From positions 1 through 34,261 of the forward strand of contig JAIEPH010000117.1 in the NCBI GenBank assembly GCA_019749805.1: DNA of 34,261 nucleotides, in the 5' to 3' direction. The notes under the pieces are model-generated. The model did no database searches, had not been told where the DNA came from, and saw only the letters and a list, made by a program, of their open reading frames with translations. This DNA comes from Mycobacteriaceae bacterium (lineage in GTDB: Bacteria > Actinomycetota > Actinomycetes > Mycobacteriales > Mycobacteriaceae). The translations under genes were made by a program, and so were the position numbers. Positions 1-8,007 of this stretch are shown here, one piece after another (positions within the stretch are counted from its first letter, which is position 1; the number at the start of each line of letters is the position of its first letter).

Positions 1-1403
1 GTGCGCGCACCGGGCGGGGCCGGCGGCAGCGGCGCCCCCACGCCGGGCACATCGGGCGGCAGCCGACCCGGGATCGCGGCGGACGGCACACCCGGCGACG
101 GTTGCGGCCCATGGGCGTTCGGTGCCGAGGTCGCGACGTTGGGTCCCGGATAGTTCGGACCGAACGGGTTGTCACCGAACGGACCGACCGACAGGCCCGC
201 GCACGGCAGCGGGTTGCCGGGCCGCGGCAGCCCGTCGGCGGCCGGGGTGTAGGAGCACGGCGAGCCGGGCGGAACGGCGGGCCCGGGGTTCTCGGGGGTG
301 CCCTCCATCGGTGTCGGCGCCGGCGGCGGGGCGCCGTTGGGGAAGCCCGCGGCGTTGGGGTCGGGGAACCGGAACGCCGGCAGGCCCGCGTTGCGCCAGA
401 ACTCCTCGGGGTTGATCCCGCGCTTCTTGAACGCGGCGTCGACGAACGGCTGCAGCACCTGGTAGGGGAGCAGGTTGGCTAGCAGCACCTTGAAGTAGGG
501 CCCAGAGCCCAGGGCCTCGGCGAGCGAGCCGATGAAGCTGCTGACCGTGACGAGCGCGTCGGCCAGTTCGGTCTTGCGTTCGACCAGGATGTCGCTGACC
601 ACCCGCAGTTGCTCGAGCACCCGGTTCAGGTTCGGGTTGTCATCGACGAGTCCCTTGACTTGCTGCGACACCGCCGACACTCGCTCGAGCAGCTGGCTCA
701 CCGCGTAGTTACGCTCGTTGACCGCGGCCAGCAGGGTCTGAGCGTTGACCAGCAGCGCGTTGATCTGTTCGCCCCGATCTCCCACAATAGTGGCGATGTT
801 TCTGGCGTTGGCCAGTAACTGGCCGATGTCCTCATCGCGCCTACCGATTGTGTCGGAGAACCGGGCGACGCCGTCCAGTGCCGCGTTCAGATGCGGGTAG
901 GTCTGGTCGATGGTCTGCGAAACCACGTTCAGCGACTCCTTGACTTTCTTGGTGTCCCAGCCCGACGCCGCCTTAGTCACGTCGAAGAACGCGTCGTAGA
1001 TCTGATACGGCGTGGTGGTCTGGCCCAGCGGCAGCATTCCGTTGGCGCGCAACGGATCCGATCCGCGCGGCTCGATTTCGATGTTGCGCCGACCCAGGAT
1101 GGTGTCGGTACGGATGGCCGCCCGGCTCTCGGTGCCGATCTCAGTGCCGCCCAGCGAGTAGCCGATCACCACGCGGTCGCCGTCGATCGTAAGCGAACGC
1201 ACCGCACCGACGTCGATGCCGGTGATGCGGACCCTATCACCGGTGTTGATGCCACCGGTGTCAGCGAATTGCGCGTAGTACGTTGGTGTGGCGAACAGCA
1301 TCGGCACGCTCGCGAAGCTCTGGCCCACGCCGATAATGATGAGCAGCAAGATGATGCCCATCAACCCGTTGCGGATCCGATTCGATCCCTCGAGGACTCT
1401 CAT
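1..1403 (-). CDS. mceC: MceC-type MCE family protein (3' end beyond window)
   Basis: This is the third gene of an mce1-type run, reading off the left edge, with about 467 codons visible. The protein starts MRVLEGSNRIRNG, followed by one hydrophobic anchor (about residues 13-29) and an MCE domain starting near residue 38. A long helical middle part follows. After about residue 330 comes a proline-rich tail with EGTPENPGPAVPPGSPC and YTPAADGLPRP, which I recognise from mycobacterial Mce1C. Known of the family: Mce proteins form a hexameric periplasmic conduit that passes lipids to a YrbE/Mkl ABC importer; Mce1 imports fatty acids. The ATG lies inside the TGA of mceB (ATGA overlap), so translation is probably coupled. 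The C-terminus and mceD-F, if present, lie to the left of the window. Confidence 0.93.
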   Translation of the reverse strand, partial: MRVLEGSNRIRNGLMGIILLLIIIGVGQSFASVPMLFATPTYYAQFADTGGINTGDRVRITGIDVGAVRSLTIDGDRVVIGYSLGGTEIGTESRAAIRTDTILGRRNIEIEPRGSDPLRANGMLPLGQTTTPYQIYDAFFDVTKAASGWDTKKVKESLNVVSQTIDQTYPHLNAALDGVARFSDTIGRRDEDIGQLLANARNIATIVGDRGEQINALLVNAQTLLAAVNERNYAVSQLLERVSAVSQQVKGLVDDNPNLNRVLEQLRVVSDILVERKTELADALVTVSSFIGSLAEALGSGPYFKVLLANLLPYQVLQPFVDAAFKKRGINPEEFWRNAGLPAFRFPDPNAAGFPNGAPPPAPTPMEGTPENPGPAVPPGSPCSYTPAADGLPRPGNPLPCAGLSVGPFGDNPFGPNYPGPNVATSAPNAHGPQPSPGVPSAAIPGRLPPDVPGVGAPLPPAPPGAR

Positions 1404-2431
1404 TGCGGCGTGCACCTACCCGAGGGCTGGGAGGTCACCTTGACGGTTCGGACCGGACCGCCAGGCTGTAATCCGTTAAGTCTCAATGCGATATCGCAAA
1501 CATAGAAATTGAAGAAGTCGCCGTACACACCCCCGGCGCGGCCGATGATCTTTAATGCCGACGGCAACCGGACGAGGTAATCGTTGAGCTCGACACGTTG
1601 ATCGATCAGCGGCTGCTGGATGGCCTCGAGATGACCGACGGTGCTCTGCAGCAGCGGACGATTCTCGTCGAGCAGGTCGGCGAGGGTGCCCGCGGCATCG
1701 CTGATGTTGGCCACCGACTCGGCAATCGGGTCGGCGCGGTTGTTCAGGCCGCTGACGAGTTTCTCGAAGTTGTTGATGGTGTCGTCGAACTGCTGCTGGT
1801 GCTTGACGGTCGTGTCGAGCACGATGTTGAGGTTTTTGATCACCTCGCCAATGACCTGGTCGCGGTCGGCCAGCGTGGAGGTGAGCGAAGCCGTTTGGTC
1901 GAGGATGTCGCTGATGGTGCCGCCCTGGCCCTGAAAGATCGTGACCAGCGATTGCGCGATGCTGTTGACCTTCTCGGGATCCAGTGCCCGAAACAGTGGC
2001 CGGAAGCCGCCGATCAGCGCGTCGAGGTCGAGCGCCGGTTCGGTGCGTTCGATCGGAATCGTCGCTCCCGCATCAAGTTTGGTATCGCTGTCACCGCGGA
2101 GCAGTTCGAGATATCGGTCGCCGATGAGATTGAGGTAGCGAATCGATGCGGCCGTATCCTGGAAAAGGGGAACTGACCGGTTGATGCTGAAGTCCACTTT
2201 GGCTTGGTGCCCTCCGTCGATCAGCGTCACGTTGGAGACTTTGCCGACCTCCACGCCCGATGCCCTGACGAACTGCCCGGCGCGCAGTCCGCTGGCGTTG
2301 GAAAAGATCGCCGAGTAGCCGGTGGTGCGGTCGAAGCGCACCTGACCGAACACCACGATGATGATGGCGGTGAACAGCAGCAGCACCAGCGAGAAGGCGC
2401 CGAGCTTGATAGCGGTTCCGGTGATTTTCAT
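1400..2431 (-). CDS. mceB: MceB-type MCE family protein
   Basis: A 343-residue Mce1B-like protein. It begins MKITGTAIKLGAFSLVLLLF with a single membrane anchor at about residues 8-28. The MCE domain follows (FSNASGLRAGQFVRASGVEVGK, about residues 39-60), then NLIGDRYLELLRG and a helical region with FQGQGGTISDILDQTA. It ends TVKVTSQPSGRCTPQ, close to Mce1B. The reading frame is open for a further 52 codons upstream, but those overlap mceA. The ATG at 2431 overlaps the mceA TGA by four bases and starts at the normal MceB N-terminus, so it was chosen. Role by family: a subunit of a lipid-import complex between plasma membrane and outer membrane. No defect is visible. Confidence 0.95.
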   Translation of the reverse strand: MKITGTAIKLGAFSLVLLLFTAIIIVVFGQVRFDRTTGYSAIFSNASGLRAGQFVRASGVEVGKVSNVTLIDGGHQAKVDFSINRSVPLFQDTAASIRYLNLIGDRYLELLRGDSDTKLDAGATIPIERTEPALDLDALIGGFRPLFRALDPEKVNSIAQSLVTIFQGQGGTISDILDQTASLTSTLADRDQVIGEVIKNLNIVLDTTVKHQQQFDDTINNFEKLVSGLNNRADPIAESVANISDAAGTLADLLDENRPLLQSTVGHLEAIQQPLIDQRVELNDYLVRLPSALKIIGRAGGVYGDFFNFYVCDIALRLNGLQPGGPVRTVKVTSQPSGRCTPQ

Positions 2432-3639
2432 GGGTTGATCGTGTGCTCCCCTACTTGGCGTCCCCAGATGTAGTCGGTGACAAGCGGCTGGCCGAGTTCG
2501 AAGTGGTTGTACGGGGCGATCGAGGCGCCGGTGTCCATCACCAGGAACGGGGCCGGCCACAGATCGCGTTTGATTTCCTGCCAGCACCCCGGGCGGCCTT
2601 CGGGGCCACCCTGGGCGTTGACCCGGGGAAGGTTATCCGGATACACGTAGGGGTTCTCGGCGCCCGTGAGGGCGGCCATAACGTTGATCGAGTAGCCGTT
2701 GGCGCCTTCGGCGTCGGCGACCTTGCGTTCGACGTTGTGGAAGTTGCGCACAGCGCAGAACAGGGCGGGGCTGTACTCGTTGAGCAGCGCCGAGGACGGC
2801 AGCAGATCCTCGACGCCGCGGGTCAGGTAGGGGCCGCCGCGTTCGAAGATGTCGGCGCCGGTGTTGCCGAACCCGACGGCGGCCATCAGCGCCTGGTCGA
2901 GGTTGCCCTGCTGCTCGTTGAGCGTGGCGGCGGTGGTGACCGCGTTGTGCAGGCCATCGAAGAGGTCGGGTGCTGCGCTGGTGTACACATCGGCCAGATC
3001 GGCTAATCGTTGGGTGTCGTAGCGGATCTGGGGCATCCGGGGATTGAGGTCTGCAAGGATCTCGTTGCCGTCAACGAGTGACTGCCCGAACCGATCACCC
3101 AGCCCGTCAAGGGCTTGGGCGGTGGCGGTCAGCGTCTGATTGAGTTTGATGGGGTCGACCTTTTCGGCCAGCGACATCACCGTCTCGAACACGGTGTTGA
3201 ACTCGGTGGTCACATTGGATGCATCGATGATGTCGGAGCTGGTGATCCGCTGCGGCGAAGGGCGTTTCGGTGAGGTGAACGACACGTATTTGTTGCCGAA
3301 CACGGTGGTGGCCCTGATGTCGGCTTCCACATTGGCCGGAAGGAAGGGGATGTACTCGGGTGCCACATCGAGGGTGAGTTTGGCTTTGGGCACCCCATCG
3401 ACACCGACCTCCTCGACGTCGGCGACTCGGCCGATCTGGACCCCGTTGTAGGTCACCTTCGACCCGGGATCGGTCGCCAATCCTGCCCGCGAGGACAGCA
3501 TCGTGAGCTGTGTTTTCGGGGTCAGCTCACCGCGGAACTGCAGCCACACCAGCGCCACCGCGACCACCACCACCACTAGCAGCACCGACCCCGCCCTCTT
3601 GTACGGCGGGGTGCGGGAATCGTTGAGCGGTGCGGTCAT
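2428..3639 (-). CDS. mceA: MceA-type MCE family protein
   Basis: A 403-residue Mce1A-like protein. It has an N-terminal anchor at about residues 15-33 (SVLLVVVVVAVALVWLQF), then FRGELTPKTQLTMLS and the MCE domain with DPGSKVTYNGVQIGRV. TTVFGNKYVSFTSPKRP and RGGPYLTRGVEDLLP follow, and it ends LGQPLVTDYIWGRQVGEHTINP. It is shorter than M. tuberculosis Mce1A (about 454 residues as I recall) because the hydrophobic insertion after NGYS is absent. The start at 3639 (MTAPLND) was chosen because it matches the family N-terminus. A second ATG at 3681 would add 14 residues; neither has a strong ribosome-binding site. The usual yrbEA/yrbEB pair does not precede it; the next gene upstream is divergent. 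Confidence 0.94.
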   Translation of the reverse strand: MTAPLNDSRTPPYKRAGSVLLVVVVVAVALVWLQFRGELTPKTQLTMLSSRAGLATDPGSKVTYNGVQIGRVADVEEVGVDGVPKAKLTLDVAPEYIPFLPANVEADIRATTVFGNKYVSFTSPKRPSPQRITSSDIIDASNVTTEFNTVFETVMSLAEKVDPIKLNQTLTATAQALDGLGDRFGQSLVDGNEILADLNPRMPQIRYDTQRLADLADVYTSAAPDLFDGLHNAVTTAATLNEQQGNLDQALMAAVGFGNTGADIFERGGPYLTRGVEDLLPSSALLNEYSPALFCAVRNFHNVERKVADAEGANGYSINVMAALTGAENPYVYPDNLPRVNAQGGPEGRPGCWQEIKRDLWPAPFLVMDTGASIAPYNHFELGQPLVTDYIWGRQVGEHTINP

Positions 3640-3768
3640 GTCGGCACGACCGGACGGTAGACCGATGTGCCCCGCATGCATTCATCGCCGGTCAGCACGT
3701 GTGTGTGCTCGCCGCCATCTTCTGCCTGCGTGCTCGGTGTCACCGCATCCTCTTCGGTCAGTAAGGGC

Positions 3769-3784
3769 CGCTACTATTGGTAGC
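3769..3784. promoter_or_regulatory. candidate promoter/operator in the mceA / PF10118 divergent region
   Basis: The roughly 240 bases between mceA (minus) and the PF10118 gene (plus) hold no convincing gene. Within them lies an inverted repeat GCTAC-TATTG-GTAGC (3770-3784). The plus strand reads CGCTACTATTG, containing TACTAT, a fair mycobacterial -10 (TANNNT). The same 11 bases recur at 25697-25707 before the DUF6188 gene, and a close variant lies at 22465-22475 before the second PF10118 gene. Promoter function is inferred. Confidence 0.4.
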
Positions 3785-3878
3785 CGAACTATACGAAGGG
3801 TTTCGCTATTGCACAACCGAGTGTGTAAGGTTGAAGTGACTTCGGATGATGTCCAACAATCCAGATAGGAGCATGAGC

Positions 3879-4754
3879 ATGACCAGTGACCGATCTGCCC
3901 GACAAGGCGCATCGTCGGCCCTGCACGCCCGACGGGTTCGCTTCGCGCTGCCCTCAGGTACTCATCGCCAGCACTTCGTCAACGGCGACCTGGTGATGAG
4001 CCATTTCATCGCAGTGTTGTCGGCGACCTTTCCCGAGGGGGAGGATTTCTTCATCCGATCAGTGCGCACCTATCGTGACCAGGTGAGCGACCCCGCACTC
4101 AAAGCGGCGATCAAGGGGTTCATTGCGCAGGAGGCCACCCATCGACACCAGCATCGGCTCCTCAACGAGCGGTTGCAGGCGATGGGCTACCCAACCGAGC
4201 GGATCGAGCGTCACATCATCCGGTTGATCAACCTGCTGGAGCACCGCTTCTCAGACAAGATGCGCCTCGCGGTCACGGCTGCGTTCGAGCACTACACGGC
4301 GACCCTTGCTGAGATCATTCTGACCAGCGACGAGGCCCAGGAACTGATCGGCGATACCGAGGTCCGTCCCATTCTGCTCTGGCACGCTTTCGAAGAGTCT
4401 GAGCACAAGGCCGTTGCTTTCGACGTTTACCGACAGGTCGGCGGAACCGAGCGCACTCGAGTCCGTGCGATGCAGATCGCCTCGCTGATCTTCTTCGCCG
4501 AAGTGATCTTCCAGACCAGCTGGTCGATGGCCGGCGACCGCGCGGCTTACAATCCGCTTCGGCTGCTGCGCAGCCTCAACGCCCTGCGCCGTTCACCCAT
4601 GTTCAGCCGTGAAGCGCGGCAACGCTTCCTGTCCTACAATCGTGGCGGATTCCACCCCAACGACTGGGACAGCACCGATGTCCTCGAACACTGGGCCAAG
4701 GAACTCTTCAATCCTGACGGCACCCAACGAGTAGCCAGCGACCAGGCAGTTTGA
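3879..4754 (+). CDS. PF10118-type metal-dependent hydrolase, copy 1
   Basis: A 291-residue protein of the family usually annotated as metal-dependent hydrolase (PF10118, COG3687), which has ferritin-like helical character. Metal-ligand candidates are E85, H88, H90 and H92 in FIAQEATHRHQH, E137-H138 in AAFEHYTA, and H169, E172, E173 and H176 in WHAFEESEHKAVAFDVY. The last motif is the family's signature. Two earlier in-frame ATGs exist (3846, 3873), but AGGAG at 3867-3871 is seven bases before the ATG at 3879 and only one before 3873, so MTSDRSARQG was chosen. It is monocistronic and divergent from the mce genes, and a strong hairpin follows it. A paralogue lies at 22562-23449. The true reaction of the family is poorly known, so substrate is not assigned. 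Confidence 0.85.
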   Translation: MTSDRSARQGASSALHARRVRFALPSGTHRQHFVNGDLVMSHFIAVLSATFPEGEDFFIRSVRTYRDQVSDPALKAAIKGFIAQEATHRHQHRLLNERLQAMGYPTERIERHIIRLINLLEHRFSDKMRLAVTAAFEHYTATLAEIILTSDEAQELIGDTEVRPILLWHAFEESEHKAVAFDVYRQVGGTERTRVRAMQIASLIFFAEVIFQTSWSMAGDRAAYNPLRLLRSLNALRRSPMFSREARQRFLSYNRGGFHPNDWDSTDVLEHWAKELFNPDGTQRVASDQAV

Positions 4755-4814
4755 TCACCACAGCTGGAAGGCACGGTGCCGGCCAGTGGGCGCTGGATCG
4801 GAAGACGCCGGTTT

Positions 4815-4863
4815 CGAGGTCGATCGGCACACGCATCGCATGTCCGTGTGCTGATCGACCTCG
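4815..4863 (+). terminator. 19-bp inverted repeat, probable hairpin terminator
   Basis: Arms 4815-4833 and 4845-4863 pair over 19 positions (18 Watson-Crick pairs plus one G-T) around an 11-base loop. It lies about 60 bases after the PF10118 stop codon. There is no T-tract, only GGGGGACG, so it would be a mycobacterial-type terminator without a U-tail. Its length and near-perfection are unusual for a simple terminator; a regulatory or recombination role is possible. Confidence 0.6.
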
Positions 4864-5215
4864 GGGGACGTTGCGGTTAGAACGTCTTAGACGGGGCGGT
4901 ATCTCGAATCATAAGGCAAGGTTCCAGCCTCTGGGGGCTGTCCTCACCACGCGTTGGAATAGGGTCAGCGATCTGCCAGGGCGTTTGCGCATGGCGGATA
5001 ACGACAACATTGAGGCTTCAGGCTTGCTCGATGCGCTTGAGGGCCACCTCGACCAACCACAATCGAAACATATGCGGCGTAGGCGCACGTTCGATCTCGC
5101 CGAGTGTGACTTCCAATGTCGAAGCGACCCAAAAGTGGGTGCCAAAAGATGAAAGCACACTCATGGCAGCGGGATCCGAGCTTAGCGAGCTACCTCGTCG
5201 CGACATCAGCCCGCA
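4864..5215. other. intergenic, no recognised gene
   Basis: No open frame here looks like a known protein. On the minus strand, 5018-5221 encodes a stretch (FGTHFWVAS, TLGEIERAPTPHMFRLWLVE) that reads more like protein than noise, but it is short and has no family I recognise; it may be a gene relic. TAGAACGTCTTAGA at 4878-4891 resembles a KstR operator with one half degraded. Confidence 0.4.
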
Positions 5216-6141
5216 GTGCAATTCGTCCGCTCTTCCACAGCGTTACCACCGAACCAATACGAGCGTGCGGTAATGGACCGAATACTCCGCGCGGCGCTCG
5301 TCGCCTCGCGTCCGCGACGCGGAATCAATGTGGAGAAGGTCGAAACCTGCTTCGCGGGGGTGTCGAGTGCGAGGAGATTGGATTGTCGCCCCAGACGTCG
5401 ACCCAGAGGGTCCACCGGTGCTTTATATCCATGGAGGCGCATTCTCGATGTGCTGTCCGGATACCCGCCGCGGACTTCTGGGCGAACTCTCAGCAGTTGC
5501 CGGCCGCCCGATGTTCGCAGTCCGTTATCGCCTGGCCGCCAAATACATTTATGCCGCAGCGGCTGACGATGCCCTGATGTCATACCGGTGGCCAACGGGC
5601 AGCGACGATCCCGTCTCGAGCCGACCGGTGGCGGTCGCAGGCGATTCGGCCGGTAGTCAACTGGCGGTAGGGACCATGTTGGGTGCGCTTGCACAGCATC
5701 TACCTGTCCCACAGGCGATGCTGCTCATGTCGCCCGTCCTTGATCTGACATGTCGACTTGCAGAAGCGCGGGAAGCGCGCCGCCAGGACCCATTCGCATC
5801 GGCCCGGTCGGCGTCGCGGGCACGCAAGCTTTTGGTGGCCGGTGCAGAGTTAGACGATCCACGACTCAACGCGTTGGACGCGCCACTCTCCGGAGCGCTA
5901 CCGACGCTCATTCGAGCGGGGCGGAATCGAGATGTTGTTGGACGATTCCCGTCTATTCGCCCGCGGAATGCGCGCCGCAGGAGCATCAGTGGAACTGCAG
6001 GTATTTCGTGGTCAGATCCATGTATTCCAGGCCCTGTTCCGACTCCTACCCAAGGCGTGCGGCGCCTTGCGGCTAAGCGGCGCATTCCTTGCCGGTGTGG
6101 CGGGTTCGCCTCCGCGGGAGTCTGTTGACAAAATGACCTAA
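5216..6141 (+). pseudogene. LipR-like alpha/beta hydrolase (HSL family), frameshifted, copy 1
   Basis: The remains of a hormone-sensitive-lipase-type esterase, read in three frames. Up to about 5360 it gives DRILRAALVASRPRR (possible ATG at 5273). From about 5360 to 5925 it gives RGDWIVAPDVDPEG, the oxyanion motif YIHGGAFSM, VRYRLA and the nucleophile motif GDSAGSQLAVG. From about 5925 to 6141 it gives EMLLDDSR and the histidine motif QIHVFQALF, ending at TAA. All catalytic motifs survive, so decay looks recent, unless the two shifts are sequencing errors. A homologue at 26513-27408 is also frameshifted, at a different point. The family hydrolyses short-chain esters and in mymA-like clusters accompanies a BVMO. 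Here it sits between a PF10118 gene and a P450 without an obvious ribosome-binding site. Confidence 0.85.
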
Positions 6142-6154
6142 GATGTCGAAATAT
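6125..6154 (+). promoter_or_regulatory. candidate promoter of the CYP136-type gene
   Basis: A perfect TTGACA (6125-6130) lies 18 bases before AAATAT (6149-6154), ahead of the P450 ATG at 6226. The -35 overlaps the last codons of the preceding pseudogene. TGACAA and TTGTCA form a six-base inverted repeat across the segment, a possible operator. The -10 is weak, so this is tentative. Confidence 0.35.
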
Positions 6155-6225
6155 TGTCAGTGGCGCCCCCGCTGTAAACACTACCGAGTAGATCCACCAA
6201 TGCCCATGAGGTCGAGGAGCAACCA

Positions 6226-7686
6226 ATGGCTAGCAGCCCTCTGCGCGCACCCGTCAAGAAGGCGCGCCAACACCTCTCGTCAGTGATCTTGATTCCCGCA
6301 CCTGAACGCGTGGATGACCGCCTCCGTCGCTGGAGTAGGCGTTTCCCGGTTCGTCAACTCGCGACGCCGCCCGCCGGAAGTATGTTAAAGCCAGTTCTTG
6401 GCGACGCGGGGCTACCACTCGTCGGCCACACCCTCGACTACATCCGGTTCGGATCTAGTCTGGGCCGAGAGCGGTGCCAACGGTTTGGTTCGGTCTCCTG
6501 GATGGGGGCTTTCGGCACCAAGATGGTGGTCATCGCCGGCCCCCAAGCAACCCAAGAGGCGCTCACGTCCAACGCAAAGGCTTTCTCGCAAGAAGGCTGG
6601 GCTTTTCTCATTGACGCGTTTTTCCACCGCGGGCTGATGCTGATGAGCTTCGAGGAACACCGAATGCATCGGCGAATAATGCAGGAAGCTTTCACGCGTC
6701 CACGACTTGCCGGTTACGTCAAGCAAGTAACACCACGCGTCCGCTCGACAGTGTCCACGTGGCCAACCGGGTCATCCGTGCGGATGTACCCGCTTCTGAA
6801 GAACATGACGCTCGACATCGCCACGGACGTGTTCATGGGAGGGAGGGGCGAAAACACGAGTGACGCCATCAACCAAGCGTTCGTTGCTACTGTACGCGCG
6901 GCCAGTTCGCTTGTCCGTGCACCTCTCCCAGGCACGCGCTTTCGCGCGGGCGTGCGCGGGCGGCAGGTGCTTGAGCAATACTTCGCACACCACCTCCCAT
7001 CCGCACGAGCAGCTGACACTGACGACCTATTCGCCGCGCTGTGCCACGCACGCGGAGAAGACGGCGAACGCTTCAGCGACGCCGACGTGATCAACCACAT
7101 GATCTTTCTCATGATGGCCGCCCACGACACGTCGACGATCACGACCACAGCAGTGACCTACTACCTTGCCAAACACCCCGACTGGCAGGAACGGGTTCGC
7201 GCCGAGAGCGACGCCTTCGGTGATCGAGCCGCGGAAATCGATGATCTGGATAACCTTACCGCGCTGGACCTTGTGATCAAGGAATCGATGAGGCTGGTCG
7301 CACCGGTTCCCCTCGTGATGCGAAAGACCGTCGAGGACACCGCGATCGACGGGTTCTTCATTCCATCCGGCACGCTTGCTGCGATCACGCCGGCAGTCAA
7401 TCACTTCGTACCCGAGGTCTGGAGTGATCCCGATCGGTTCGACCCCTCCCGGTTCGAGAGTCCGCGATGCGAGGATCAGACACACCGCTTCGCATGGCTG
7501 CCCTTCGGCGGCGGTGCACACAAATGCATCGGGATGCATTTCGGCACCCTCGAGGTGAAGGCAATCCTTCATGAAATGCTGCGTACTTTCACGTGGAGCC
7601 TGCATCCCGACTACAGGGTCCGCTGGGACAATACATCGTTGCCCATCCCGGTAGACGGGCTACCGGTTTCGTTGCGCCGCCGATGA
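6226..7686 (+). CDS. cyp136: cytochrome P450, CYP136-type
   Basis: A 486-residue P450 that matches M. tuberculosis CYP136 (Rv3059) along most of its length as I remember that sequence. Shared features are PPAGS.LKPVLGDAGLP near residue 49, FFHRGLMLMSFEEH (132-145), RRIMQEAF, and FSDADVINHMIFLMMAAHDTST (283-304, with the I-helix oxygen-binding motif). ExxR is E353-R356, and the heme motif FGGGAHKCIGMHF has Cys434. The length is normal. GAGGAG at 6214-6219, six bases before the ATG, fixes the start. P450s insert one oxygen atom using electrons from a ferredoxin; CYP136 substrates are not firmly known to me, with sterol- or terpenoid-like substrates suspected. It begins a co-directional set with fadD, fadE and a BtrH-like gene, but a 321-base gap separates it from fadD, so a shared transcript is uncertain. 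Confidence 0.9.
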   Translation: MASSPLRAPVKKARQHLSSVILIPAPERVDDRLRRWSRRFPVRQLATPPAGSMLKPVLGDAGLPLVGHTLDYIRFGSSLGRERCQRFGSVSWMGAFGTKMVVIAGPQATQEALTSNAKAFSQEGWAFLIDAFFHRGLMLMSFEEHRMHRRIMQEAFTRPRLAGYVKQVTPRVRSTVSTWPTGSSVRMYPLLKNMTLDIATDVFMGGRGENTSDAINQAFVATVRAASSLVRAPLPGTRFRAGVRGRQVLEQYFAHHLPSARAADTDDLFAALCHARGEDGERFSDADVINHMIFLMMAAHDTSTITTTAVTYYLAKHPDWQERVRAESDAFGDRAAEIDDLDNLTALDLVIKESMRLVAPVPLVMRKTVEDTAIDGFFIPSGTLAAITPAVNHFVPEVWSDPDRFDPSRFESPRCEDQTHRFAWLPFGGGAHKCIGMHFGTLEVKAILHEMLRTFTWSLHPDYRVRWDNTSLPIPVDGLPVSLRRR

Positions 7687-8007
7687 CGAGCGGTCCAGAG
7701 AAGTACCTGAGCCCAGCGGGCACGATGCATCTGTACCGCAGTGCGCCGAAGTGTCTGATACAACCCCCTCCAACGACCCCGGCCACCGTGACGCCGATCG
7801 AATTCACGGGCGAGCAAGAAGCGCTATCTCACGAACGTGTCGGGGAGGGCTCACAGTTTTCACGAGCTGCCTCTTACGGGCGGAGCTCTTTCGAGACCCC
7901 GTCGGCCCACATCCGTCGGCACAATTCGCGCCGCGATCGGCCATCCATATCGGGTTGCCGTCAATCCCCGGCATTTTCACCACCTAGCTCGAACCGAGGA
8001 GCCCTGA
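7687..8007. other. intergenic, no recognised gene
   Basis: Short open frames occur on both strands, but none has a ribosome-binding site together with recognisable protein sequence. No hairpin of note was seen. A promoter for the downstream fadD gene may lie here; I could not pick one out. Confidence 0.4.

Noticed and set aside
4878..4891. TAGAACGTCTTAGA resembling a KstR operator
   Set aside because: The second half has CTT instead of GTT and no gene starts close by in a sensible position, so it is probably chance.
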